Of a stretch of DNA of 10,748 bases, positions 1 to 5,936 are shown in pieces. Under the pieces are notes generated by a model, which did not search any database, was not told where the DNA came from, and was given only the letters and a program-made list of their open reading frames with translations. The stretch is from Bacteroidales bacterium (GTDB taxonomy: Bacteria > Bacteroidota > Bacteroidia > Bacteroidales > F082). The position numbers and the translations under genes were made by a program. Position 1 is the first letter of the stretch; every line of letters begins with the position of its first letter. The stretch lies in contig JAGCCO010000201.1 in assembly GCA_017651645.1 (NCBI GenBank), positions 1 to 10,748 on the forward strand, in the 5' to 3' direction.

Positions 1-27
1 CAAAGCAATAGAGTTCTTTTTCAGGCT

Positions 28-102
28 GGTCCGGTAGTTCAGTTTGGTTAGAATGCCTGCCTGTCACGCAGGAGGTCGCGAGTTCGAGCCTCGTCCGGAC
101 CG
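28..102 (+). tRNA. tRNA-Asp (anticodon GTC)
   Basis: This folds as a complete cloverleaf that delivers aspartate to GAC and GAU codons. The acceptor arms GGTCCGG (28-34) and CCGGACC (95-101) pair perfectly, and G102 is the discriminator base, as usual for tRNA-Asp. The anticodon stem CCTGC/GCAGG (56-60 and 68-72) closes a seven-base loop, CTGTCAC, whose centre GTC (63-65) is the anticodon. The T arm carries the usual GTTCGAG loop. The 3' CCA is not encoded, so it must be added after transcription. A hairpin with a T-tract follows directly and prfC begins 66 bp downstream. Confidence 0.97.
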
Positions 103-103
103 C

Positions 104-138
104 AAGAGCGCAAGTCCAAAAGACCTGCGCTTTTGTTT
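104..138 (+). terminator. Intrinsic terminator after tRNA-Asp
   Basis: The arms AGCGCAAGTC (107-116) and GACCTGCGCT (122-131) form a ten-position stem with a single mismatch and a five-base loop. The run TTTTGTTTT follows. The hairpin sits directly after the mature tRNA, so it probably ends the tRNA transcript. It also lies in the only space available between the tRNA and prfC, so any read-through would supply prfC mRNA. Confidence 0.75.
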
Positions 139-168
139 TATAATCAGATTGTTGAAAACGAGAGCGTT

Positions 169-1743
169 ATGTCATTTATTGATGAAATCAACAGGCGGCG
201 GACCTTCGCCATTGTCAGTCACCCCGATGCAGGAAAGACCACTTTGACTGAGAAACTGCTGCTTTACGGCGGCGCTATTCAGGTAGCTGGTGCCGTAAAG
301 TCGAACAAGATTCGCAAGACTGCCACCTCCGACTGGATGGAAATCGAGCGTCAACGCGGTATCTCTGTCGCTACCTCTGTGATGGGCTTTGATTATAAGA
401 ATATCAAGATCAACATTTTGGATACCCCTGGCCACAAGGACTTCGCTGAGGATACCTTCCGTACACTGACTGCAGTCGACAGTGTCATTGTGGTCATCGA
501 TGCTGCAAAAGGCGTTGAATCTCAGACGGAGAAGCTGGTAGAGGTATGTCGCATGAGGAACACACCCATTATTGTTTTCATCAACAAAATGGACCGCCCT
601 GGTAAGGATGCATTTGAACTTTTGGACGAGATTGAACAGAAACTCAATATCCGCCTCACCCCACTGAGCTGGCCTATCAATATGGGACCGAAGTTCAAGG
701 GCGTGTACAGCATCTACGACAAGAGTCTCTATCTCTTCAACTCCGACAAACAGCATATCACTGAAGGTATCGCTTTTGACAGTCTCGACAATCCTGAGCT
801 GGACAAGATGCTTGGTGAAGATGCCGAGACATTGCGCAACGAGACCGAACTCGTGCAAGGTGTTTATGATGACTTCTCGCGTGATGCCTATCTGAAAGGT
901 GACATTTGCCCCGTGTTTTTCGGCTCGGCATTGAACAACTTCGGCGTAAAGGAGTTGCTGGACTGCTTCATTCAGATTGCGCCTACGCCCATTGGCCGCG
1001 ATACGGTGGAGCGTCATATCGAGCCAACAGAGGAGAAGTTCACAGGCTTTGTTTTCAAGATCCACGCCAACATGGACCCCAACCATCGTGATCGTATCGC
1101 TTTTGTGCGCGTGGTTTCGGGTCGCTTCGAGCGCAATAAGAACTATTTCCACGTGCGCCAACGCCGCGAATTGAAGTTCTCGAACCCCACGGCATTCATG
1201 GCACAGAAAAAGTCGGTGCTTGACGAAGCCTATCCGGGCGATATTGTGGGTTTGTATGATGCGGGCAACTTCAAGATTGGCGACACGCTGACTGAGGGTG
1301 AAATCCTGAACTACAAGGGCATCCCGAGTTTCTCGCCCGAGCAATTCCGCTATGTGGAGAACGCCGACCCAATGAAGTCGAAGCAACTGGCTAAGGGCTT
1401 GGAACAACTCACCGATGAAGGCGTGGCTCAGCTCTTTACGGGTAAGATGACGGGCCGCAAGATTATCGGTACCGTGGGTGAATTGCAGTTTGAAGTCATC
1501 CAATATCGCCTGCTGCACGAATATAACGCCTCTTGCCGTTACGAGCCTATCTCGCTCTACAAGACAGCATGGATTACCAGCGACAACGAAGCACAATTGG
1601 CTGATTTCAAGATGCGGAAGGCATTGAACCTCGCTGAGGACAAAGAGGGTAGGGATGTCTTCTTAGCCGAGTCACCCTATGCCTTACAGATGGCCATGGA
1701 GAAATACCCTGATATCGAGTTCCATTTCACGTCTGAGTTTTAA
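169..1743 (+). CDS. prfC: Peptide chain release factor 3 (RF3)
   Basis: A translational GTPase that recycles class I release factors RF1/RF2 from the ribosome after peptide release; cytoplasmic. The 524 residues match the usual length of about 525-530. Visible GTPase motifs are the P-loop SHPDAGKTT (17-25), the switch region QRGISVATS (62-70), DTPGHKDF (85-92) and NKMD (139-142). SHPDAGKT and QRGISV are typical of RF3 rather than EF-G or EF-Tu. Domains II and III follow and are full length. The start is ATG 169, which gives the family N-terminus [15 protein letters not shown]. An upstream in-frame TTG at 133 falls inside the T-tract of the tRNA terminator and is unlikely to be used. No Shine-Dalgarno and no TAnnTTTG box is visible in the 30 bp before the gene, so its promoter is unclear; read-through from the tRNA unit is possible. 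A long hairpin terminator follows. Confidence 0.96.
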   Translation: MSFIDEINRRRTFAIVSHPDAGKTTLTEKLLLYGGAIQVAGAVKSNKIRKTATSDWMEIERQRGISVATSVMGFDYKNIKINILDTPGHKDFAEDTFRTLTAVDSVIVVIDAAKGVESQTEKLVEVCRMRNTPIIVFINKMDRPGKDAFELLDEIEQKLNIRLTPLSWPINMGPKFKGVYSIYDKSLYLFNSDKQHITEGIAFDSLDNPELDKMLGEDAETLRNETELVQGVYDDFSRDAYLKGDICPVFFGSALNNFGVKELLDCFIQIAPTPIGRDTVERHIEPTEEKFTGFVFKIHANMDPNHRDRIAFVRVVSGRFERNKNYFHVRQRRELKFSNPTAFMAQKKSVLDEAYPGDIVGLYDAGNFKIGDTLTEGEILNYKGIPSFSPEQFRYVENADPMKSKQLAKGLEQLTDEGVAQLFTGKMTGRKIIGTVGELQFEVIQYRLLHEYNASCRYEPISLYKTAWITSDNEAQLADFKMRKALNLAEDKEGRDVFLAESPYALQMAMEKYPDIEFHFTSEF

Positions 1744-1751
1744 TCTTGGAT

Positions 1752-1818
1752 ATAAAATCTTTCTAACCATGTCATTCCCTTGGGAATCTATGGGTAGAAA
1801 GATTTTTATTCTTTTTTT
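1752..1818 (+). terminator. Long-hairpin terminator of prfC
   Basis: The arms AAAATCTTTCTA (1754-1765) and TAGAAAGATTTT (1795-1806) are perfectly complementary over 12 bp. Inside them CCAT (1767-1770) pairs with ATGG (1790-1793), and ATTCCC pairs with GGGAAT (1774-1779 and 1782-1787) at the tip, so about 53 bases collapse into one long rod. A T-rich stretch (1803-1818) follows. The stem starts only 10 bp after the prfC stop. It is longer and more AT-rich than a typical terminator, so a second role in mRNA stability is possible. Confidence 0.75.
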
Positions 1819-1819
1819 C

Positions 1820-1849
1820 TTGTACTAACTTTTTTTCTTTCTAATTTTG
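1820..1849 (+). promoter_or_regulatory. Promoter of mscL
   Basis: The -7 box TAATTTTG (1842-1849) matches the Bacteroidetes housekeeping sigma consensus TAnnTTTG exactly. A TTG (1820-1822) lies 19 bp upstream at the expected -33 position. Transcription would begin near 1856, leaving a leader of about 30 bases before the mscL ATG. Confidence 0.75.
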
Positions 1850-1885
1850 CACTGATAAACAGTTCAACAATTAAACATCAACATT

Positions 1886-2308
1886 ATGGGTAAATTTATG
1901 CAAGAATTCAAGGAGTTTGCCATGAAGGGCAACGTCATGGACATGGCTGTCGGTGTCGTTATCGGCGGTGCATTCGGTAAAATCGTGTCGTCATTGGTGT
2001 CCGACATTATCATGCCGCTCATCGGTGCCATCACGGGTGGCCTCAACTTCACCGACTGGAAGTGGGTGATCCGCGAAGCCGTCATGGATGGGGAGACCGT
2101 TGTCAAACCTGCCCTCAGCATGACTTGGGGTAACTTTATCCAGGTCATCTTCGACTTCATTATCATCGCCTTGTCCATCTTCCTGGTCATCAAGGGCATC
2201 AACAAGATGAAGAGGGAAGAGCCCAAGCCCGAAGAGCCTGCTGCTCCCGCTGGCCCGACGCAAGAGGAACTCCTTGCTGAGATTCGCGATCTGCTGAAGA
2301 ACAAGTGA
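1886..2308 (+). CDS. mscL: Large-conductance mechanosensitive channel MscL
   Basis: An inner-membrane emergency valve: a homopentamer that opens under membrane tension and releases solutes on osmotic downshock. Its 140 residues match the family length of about 130-150. The N-terminus [23 protein letters not shown] is the family signature (amphipathic helix, then the start of TM1); the GxxxG-like glycine/alanine-rich pore face GVVIGGAFG is at 23-31. TM1 spans about 16-46 and TM2 about 84-106 ([20 protein letters not shown]). A periplasmic loop of about 40 residues separates them. A proline/glutamate linker (111-124) leads to the C-terminal cytoplasmic bundle helix [13 protein letters not shown] (125-137). 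No Shine-Dalgarno is seen, which is common in this phylum. The gene stands alone with its own promoter and terminator. Confidence 0.96.
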   Translation: MGKFMQEFKEFAMKGNVMDMAVGVVIGGAFGKIVSSLVSDIIMPLIGAITGGLNFTDWKWVIREAVMDGETVVKPALSMTWGNFIQVIFDFIIIALSIFLVIKGINKMKREEPKPEEPAAPAGPTQEELLAEIRDLLKNK

Positions 2309-2329
2309 TTCTTTAGTTGGTTCTGAAAG

Positions 2330-2366
2330 AAAAAAGCATCCGCAAGAATGGCGGATGCTTTTTTTT
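2330..2366 (+). terminator. Strong intrinsic terminator of mscL
   Basis: The perfect arms GCATCCGC (2336-2343) and GCGGATGC (2351-2358) surround a seven-base loop and are followed by eight T (2359-2366). The A-run at 2330-2335 lets the stem extend through the T-tract, so the structure could also stop transcription from the opposite strand. Confidence 0.92.
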
Positions 2367-2433
2367 GCGGTCCCTGAGCTTGGGTTGTTGAGTAAAATCG
2401 AAACATCGAAGGGCCGCTGTTAGAAAAAAACAC

Positions 2434-2441
2434 TACATTTG
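2434..2441 (+). promoter_or_regulatory. -7 box for the T9SS surface-protein gene
   Basis: TACATTTG is an exact match to TAnnTTTG, 24 bp before the chosen ATG at 2466. No TTG is found at the -33 spacing, so the promoter may be weak or activator-dependent. The predicted leader is under 20 bases and contains AAAGG (2450-2455 region), a weak ribosome-binding candidate. Confidence 0.55.
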
Positions 2442-2465
2442 CAATCTCAAAAAGGTAGTGCAACG

Positions 2466-4724
2466 ATGCGAAAGCTGCTGCTTGTCATAGGATTGCTGTT
2501 TTGCTTCGCCTTCTCAGCAAGGGCGACGCACCAGCGTGCGGCCGAGATTACCTATACTTGGCTTGGCGGTAATGCTTACGAGTTTACGCTGACCTGCTAC
2601 ACCTATACGCCCAGTCCTGCTGGTCTTCAGCGCGACTCCTTACTGGTGCAATGGGGTGACGGCTCAGAGGAATACATCCCTCGCGTGGTCTTGCAAAACC
2701 TTGGAGATGACTACACACTGAACGTCTATAAGCAGATTCATAACTATTCATCTTCAGGGTCTTACATCATCAGCATGGAGGATGCCAATCGCAACTATAG
2801 TGTCATCAACGTGCCTAACTCGGTAATGGTACCCATGCACATTGAGACGGAATTGGTCATCAATCCATTTCTTGGCTACAACAATTCCGTACAGTTGCTC
2901 AATGCGCCTGTTGACAAAGGCTGTGTGGGGAAACTGTATCTTCATAATCCTTCGGCCTACGACCCTGACGGCGATAGCTTGAGTTATAAGTTAGTGAATT
3001 GTAAGGGCTTGGATGGCATGGATATTCCTGGTTATTCCTTCCCGGAAGCATCAGAAAGTTTTGAGATAGATCCTGTCACAGGCGAACTGCGTTGGGAGAA
3101 CCCTATGCTGCAAGGCGAATACAACGTGGCCTTCATGGTGGAGGAGTGGCGGCATGGAGTGAAGATAGGCTCAGTCGTTCGCGATATGCAGATCCTAATA
3201 TCGGTCTGCAGTAACAACCTGCCCGAAATCCAATGTGATGACCCATATTGTGTCGTGGCTGGCGAACAGCTTGACTTTATCATCTCGGCTTCTGACCCCG
3301 ATGGCGACAATGTCACCTTGACCGCTTCGGGCGGACCTATGGAGGTGGCGGTTAGCCCTGCCATCCTCAACCCTGAGTCAGCTTTCGGGCTGAATCCTCA
3401 GATGGAATTCCTATGGAATACCAACTATGCTCATATACGCAATACACCTTATCAGGTGGTGATTCATGCCAAGGACGATGGCACACCCGTCAGTTTGACC
3501 AATATAAAGACGGTGACTATCAATGTGATGGGACCTAAAGTTCAAAATCTGTCTGCCGAAGTGCAAGGTAATAATGTGATGCTGTCATGGATGGCTTATC
3601 CCTGCCCGAATGCCGTGACCTTGTTGGTCTATCGTAAGGCCGGTTGTGATGGTTATGAACCTGATGCTTGTGAGACTGGCATCCGTGAAGGATATCAACT
3701 TATTGCCACTTTGAACGATGTTAATTCGACTTCATATTCTGACTTCGATTTGCCTCAGGGCATGGCCTATGAATATCGTGTTTTGGCTCAGTTCCCTGAT
3801 GGTGCCTTGAGCATCGTCAGTGATGCGGCCTGCGTGGAGCTGAAGAATGACAGCCCTTTGATGACTCATGTCACCAACGACAGCATCGACCTCGTTTCGG
3901 GTCAGGTCATTGCCTGCTGGACAAAGCCGAAAGAGATTGACGAGCAATATGTTGCTCCTTTCAGTTATGCCTTGACCCGTGTGCTTGATGGTGAGACCTC
4001 CATCGTTTACGAAGGTACCGACACAACCTTTTTGGATGCAAATGTCAATCTGGCTGAGGCTGTCTCATTATTATATAAGGTGGAGATGCGCGATTCCCAA
4101 CAGCAGCTGATGGGGACGAGTGCAACGGCTTCAGCGGTGATGCTTTCTGCAAATGGGACCAACAATGCTGCCGCTCTTTCATGGACAGAAGCCGTGCCTT
4201 GGCTCGTTGACAGCACTCAGGTTTTCAAGGAAGTGAATAACCGTTTTGCCAGAATTGCCTCCGTAATGGGCATGGCTTACACCGACACTGATGTGGAAAG
4301 CGACGAGACCTATCGTTATTATGTCCGCACTTTTGGTCATTACACTATGGAGGGTGTTATTCGGCCTTTGGTCAATTATTCCGCGATAGTGAGTGTCCGG
4401 ATCGGGCATGATGAGCCTGCCGAAGAGTTTTCCTATGAGTTGCCCAATGTCATCACACCCAATGGAGATGGCTACAATGATGTCTTTGAGCCGAAGGTGA
4501 AAGGATTGTCGCTTGTGCTTGGTGCAAAAACGGTCATCTTCAACCGTTGGGGCAATATTTTGTGCGACACCGACGACCCGCTCATCCGATGGGACGGCAA
4601 GAGCAAACAGACCAAGATGGATTGTCCTTCGGGTACCTATTTTTATGTCACGGACATCACCTATCAAGGTGAGGCAGGAGAGGAAAAATTGCACCTTCAA
4701 GGTTCTATCACCATCGTCCGATAA
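2466..4724 (+). CDS. T9SS type B secreted, multidomain surface protein
   Basis: This 752-residue protein is predicted to cross the inner membrane by Sec and the outer membrane by the type IX secretion system, and then to be displayed on or released from the surface. A signal peptide is clear at 1-20 (MRKLLLVIGLLFCFAFSARA). The mature N-terminus, THQRAAEITYTW followed by a WGDGS motif (63-67), resembles the β-rich region of a Bacteroidota surface-protein family. Two DPDGD motifs (166-170 and 277-281) mark cadherin- or Ig-like calcium-binding-type modules. About 358-650 looks like three fibronectin III-like domains. The C-terminus (655-752) is the gliding-motility-associated type B sorting domain: ITPNGDGYND (663-672), IFNRWGN (691-697), WDGK (709-712) and PSGTYFY (721-727). 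No catalytic motif is visible, so adhesion or a structural role is an inference. ATG 2466 is preferred because an upstream TTG at 2439 lies in the -7 box and would spoil the signal peptide. No secretion gene lies nearby. Confidence 0.88.
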   Translation: MRKLLLVIGLLFCFAFSARATHQRAAEITYTWLGGNAYEFTLTCYTYTPSPAGLQRDSLLVQWGDGSEEYIPRVVLQNLGDDYTLNVYKQIHNYSSSGSYIISMEDANRNYSVINVPNSVMVPMHIETELVINPFLGYNNSVQLLNAPVDKGCVGKLYLHNPSAYDPDGDSLSYKLVNCKGLDGMDIPGYSFPEASESFEIDPVTGELRWENPMLQGEYNVAFMVEEWRHGVKIGSVVRDMQILISVCSNNLPEIQCDDPYCVVAGEQLDFIISASDPDGDNVTLTASGGPMEVAVSPAILNPESAFGLNPQMEFLWNTNYAHIRNTPYQVVIHAKDDGTPVSLTNIKTVTINVMGPKVQNLSAEVQGNNVMLSWMAYPCPNAVTLLVYRKAGCDGYEPDACETGIREGYQLIATLNDVNSTSYSDFDLPQGMAYEYRVLAQFPDGALSIVSDAACVELKNDSPLMTHVTNDSIDLVSGQVIACWTKPKEIDEQYVAPFSYALTRVLDGETSIVYEGTDTTFLDANVNLAEAVSLLYKVEMRDSQQQLMGTSATASAVMLSANGTNNAAALSWTEAVPWLVDSTQVFKEVNNRFARIASVMGMAYTDTDVESDETYRYYVRTFGHYTMEGVIRPLVNYSAIVSVRIGHDEPAEEFSYELPNVITPNGDGYNDVFEPKVKGLSLVLGAKTVIFNRWGNILCDTDDPLIRWDGKSKQTKMDCPSGTYFYVTDITYQGEAGEEKLHLQGSITIVR

Positions 4725-4728
4725 AAAA

Positions 4729-4758
4729 TGTAGAGACGCAAAACCTTGCGTCTCTACA
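4729..4758 (-). terminator. Perfect palindrome, probable gap terminator and dispersed repeat
   Basis: The arms TGTAGAGACGCAA (4729-4741) and TTGCGTCTCTACA (4746-4758) are perfectly complementary over 13 bp around the loop AACC. On the minus strand the hairpin is followed by TTTTTTA (complement of 4723-4728), so it suits termination of gap. On the plus strand it begins 4 bp after the stop of the surface-protein gene but lacks a T-tract. From memory, palindromes with a GTAGAGACG core recur in many copies in Bacteroidota and cyanobacterial genomes, so this may be one copy of a dispersed element that serves as a shared terminator. Confidence 0.7.
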
Positions 4759-4797
4759 GAAATTCATCGATTTTAATATAGATTTTTGATGGATTTC

Positions 4798-4812
4798 TTG
4801 GCCGCAGGCCAA
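4798..4812 (-). other. Small hairpin just after the gap stop
   Basis: TTGGCC and GGCCAA form a 6-bp perfect stem around the loop GCA. It begins 6 bp beyond the gap stop codon in the direction of gap transcription. There is no T-tract after it, so it may protect the mRNA 3' end rather than terminate. It could equally be chance, given its length. Confidence 0.35.
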
Positions 4813-4818
4813 TTTCAA

Positions 4819-5826
4819 TCAATATTTCATCATCTCAATGAGGTCGACCATGCGGTTGGAATAACCCCATTCGTTGTCGTACCACGACATGATCTTCACC
4901 ATCTTGCCCATCACCATGGTGCTTTGGGCATCAAAGATGCTGCTGTGCGGGTTGTGGATGACGTCGCAGCTCACGATCGGGTCCTCGGTGTATTCGAGTA
5001 CGCCCTTCATCGGGCCTTCAGCGGCTTCCTTCATGGCAGCGTTGATCTCTTCCTTGGTGGCTTCGGTCTTCAGCGTGCAGACGAGGTCGACGAGCGAACC
5101 GGTCGGCGTAGGAACGCGGACGGCGATGCCATCGAGCTTGCCATTCAGTTCGGGGATGACGATACCCACGGCCTTGGCGGCGCCAGTAGTAGTCGGGATC
5201 TGCGACATGGCAGCCGAACGGGCACGGCGGAGGTCGCTGTGGGGGCCGTCGAGGATCACTTGGTCGTTGGTATAGCTGTGGATGGTGGTGATGTAACCTT
5301 GCTCAATGCCGAAGCGGTCGTTCAACACCTTGGCGACAGGAGCCAGGCAGTTGGTGGTGCAGGAAGCATTGCTGACGCATTCCACCTCATCGGTCAGGTC
5401 GTTATTGTTCACGCCGACCACGACGGTGGCGTCAATGGCGTCCTTCGAGGGAGCGGAGAGGATGACCTTCTTGGCACCAGCCTTCAGGTGATCGCCATAG
5501 CCGCCCTTGCTGCTTTCCTTCGAACGGAACACGCCGGTGGATTCAACCACCACGTCGGGGGTCTTGCCCCACTTGATGTTCAGAGGAGCACGCTCGGCCG
5601 TGACGGGGATGCGCACACCGTTGACGATGAGTGCGGTTTCGTCATATTCCACTGTGCCGGGGAACTTGCCCTGGGTGGAGTCGTATTTCAACAGGTGGGC
5701 CAGCACCTTGGTGCTCGTCAGGTCGTTGACGCCCACGATTTCTAAGTTCGGACGTTCGCAGATGATGCGGAACACGTTGCGGCCAATACGGCCGAAACCA
5801 TTGATACCTACTTTAATCTTTTCCAT
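4819..5826 (-). CDS. gap: Glyceraldehyde-3-phosphate dehydrogenase, type I
   Basis: A cytoplasmic glycolytic enzyme that oxidises glyceraldehyde 3-phosphate with NAD+ and phosphate to 1,3-bisphosphoglycerate. The 335 residues match the family. The Rossmann motif NGFGRIGR is at 9-16. Asp35 in VNDLTS is the residue that favours NAD over NADP. The catalytic cysteine is Cys156 in SNASCTTNC (152-160), and the base is His183 in TIHSYT. The substrate and cofactor loops RRARSAA, IPTTTGAAKAVG and RVPTPTGS are intact. The ATG at 5826 gives the standard start MEKIKVGINGFGR; an in-frame TTG at 5871 lies inside the -7 box and is rejected. The gene is divergent from the PPDK-like gene and convergent with the surface-protein gene. 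NAD preference suggests a mainly glycolytic role. Confidence 0.97.
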   Translation of the reverse strand: MEKIKVGINGFGRIGRNVFRIICERPNLEIVGVNDLTSTKVLAHLLKYDSTQGKFPGTVEYDETALIVNGVRIPVTAERAPLNIKWGKTPDVVVESTGVFRSKESSKGGYGDHLKAGAKKVILSAPSKDAIDATVVVGVNNNDLTDEVECVSNASCTTNCLAPVAKVLNDRFGIEQGYITTIHSYTNDQVILDGPHSDLRRARSAAMSQIPTTTGAAKAVGIVIPELNGKLDGIAVRVPTPTGSLVDLVCTLKTEATKEEINAAMKEAAEGPMKGVLEYTEDPIVSCDVIHNPHSSIFDAQSTMVMGKMVKIMSWYDNEWGYSNRMVDLIEMMKY

Positions 5827-5868
5827 TGTGTTGTTATGATTTTGATTGTTCGTTTTTGAAAGAAGCCG

Positions 5869-5876
5869 CAAAATTA
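5869..5876 (-). promoter_or_regulatory. -7 box of gap
   Basis: Read on the minus strand this is TAATTTTG, an exact TAnnTTTG match and the same octamer used before mscL. It would start transcription about 37 bases ahead of the gap ATG. No TTG sits at the -33 spacing; that region overlaps the -7 box of the divergent gene. Confidence 0.65.
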
Positions 5877-5909
5877 CGATTTCTCAAGAAAACTTCATCT
5901 TTTTTTCCC

Positions 5910-5917
5910 TATTTTTG
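5910..5917 (+). promoter_or_regulatory. -7 box of the PPDK-like gene
   Basis: TATTTTTG matches TAnnTTTG exactly and lies 19 bp before the ATG at 5937, implying a leader of roughly 15 bases. No good -33 TTG is present. The upstream promoter half overlaps that of gap, so polymerase bound to one may exclude the other. Confidence 0.6.
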
Positions 5918-5936
5918 CAAAAACTATCGTTTGACC

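Noticed and set aside
172..1596. A 474-residue open frame on the minus strand opposite prfC.
   Set aside because: It lies wholly within a clearly recognised prfC, has no promoter or recognisable motif, and its length follows from codon bias on the opposite strand.
2367..2417. GCGGTCC and GGGCCGC could pair across the gap between mscL and the surface-protein gene.
   Set aside because: A seven-base stem with one wobble around a loop of nearly 40 bases is weak and matches no known element.
1864..2463. A 199-residue minus-strand open frame opposite mscL.
   Set aside because: It runs through a strong terminator and the mscL gene and resembles no family; it is an antisense shadow.
4179..4700. A 173-residue minus-strand open frame inside the surface-protein gene.
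   Set aside because: It is opposite the well-supported type B sorting domain and has no independent evidence.
4786..5745. A 319-residue open frame on the plus strand opposite gap, rich in His, Val, Asp and Gly.
   Set aside because: It mirrors gap codons. The low-complexity composition is typical of an antisense shadow, and gap is unambiguous.
5826..5936. A 37-residue N-terminal extension of the PPDK-like protein from a TTG start.
   Set aside because: It would begin at the gap start codon and run through both divergent promoter boxes; the ATG at 5937 is the sensible start.
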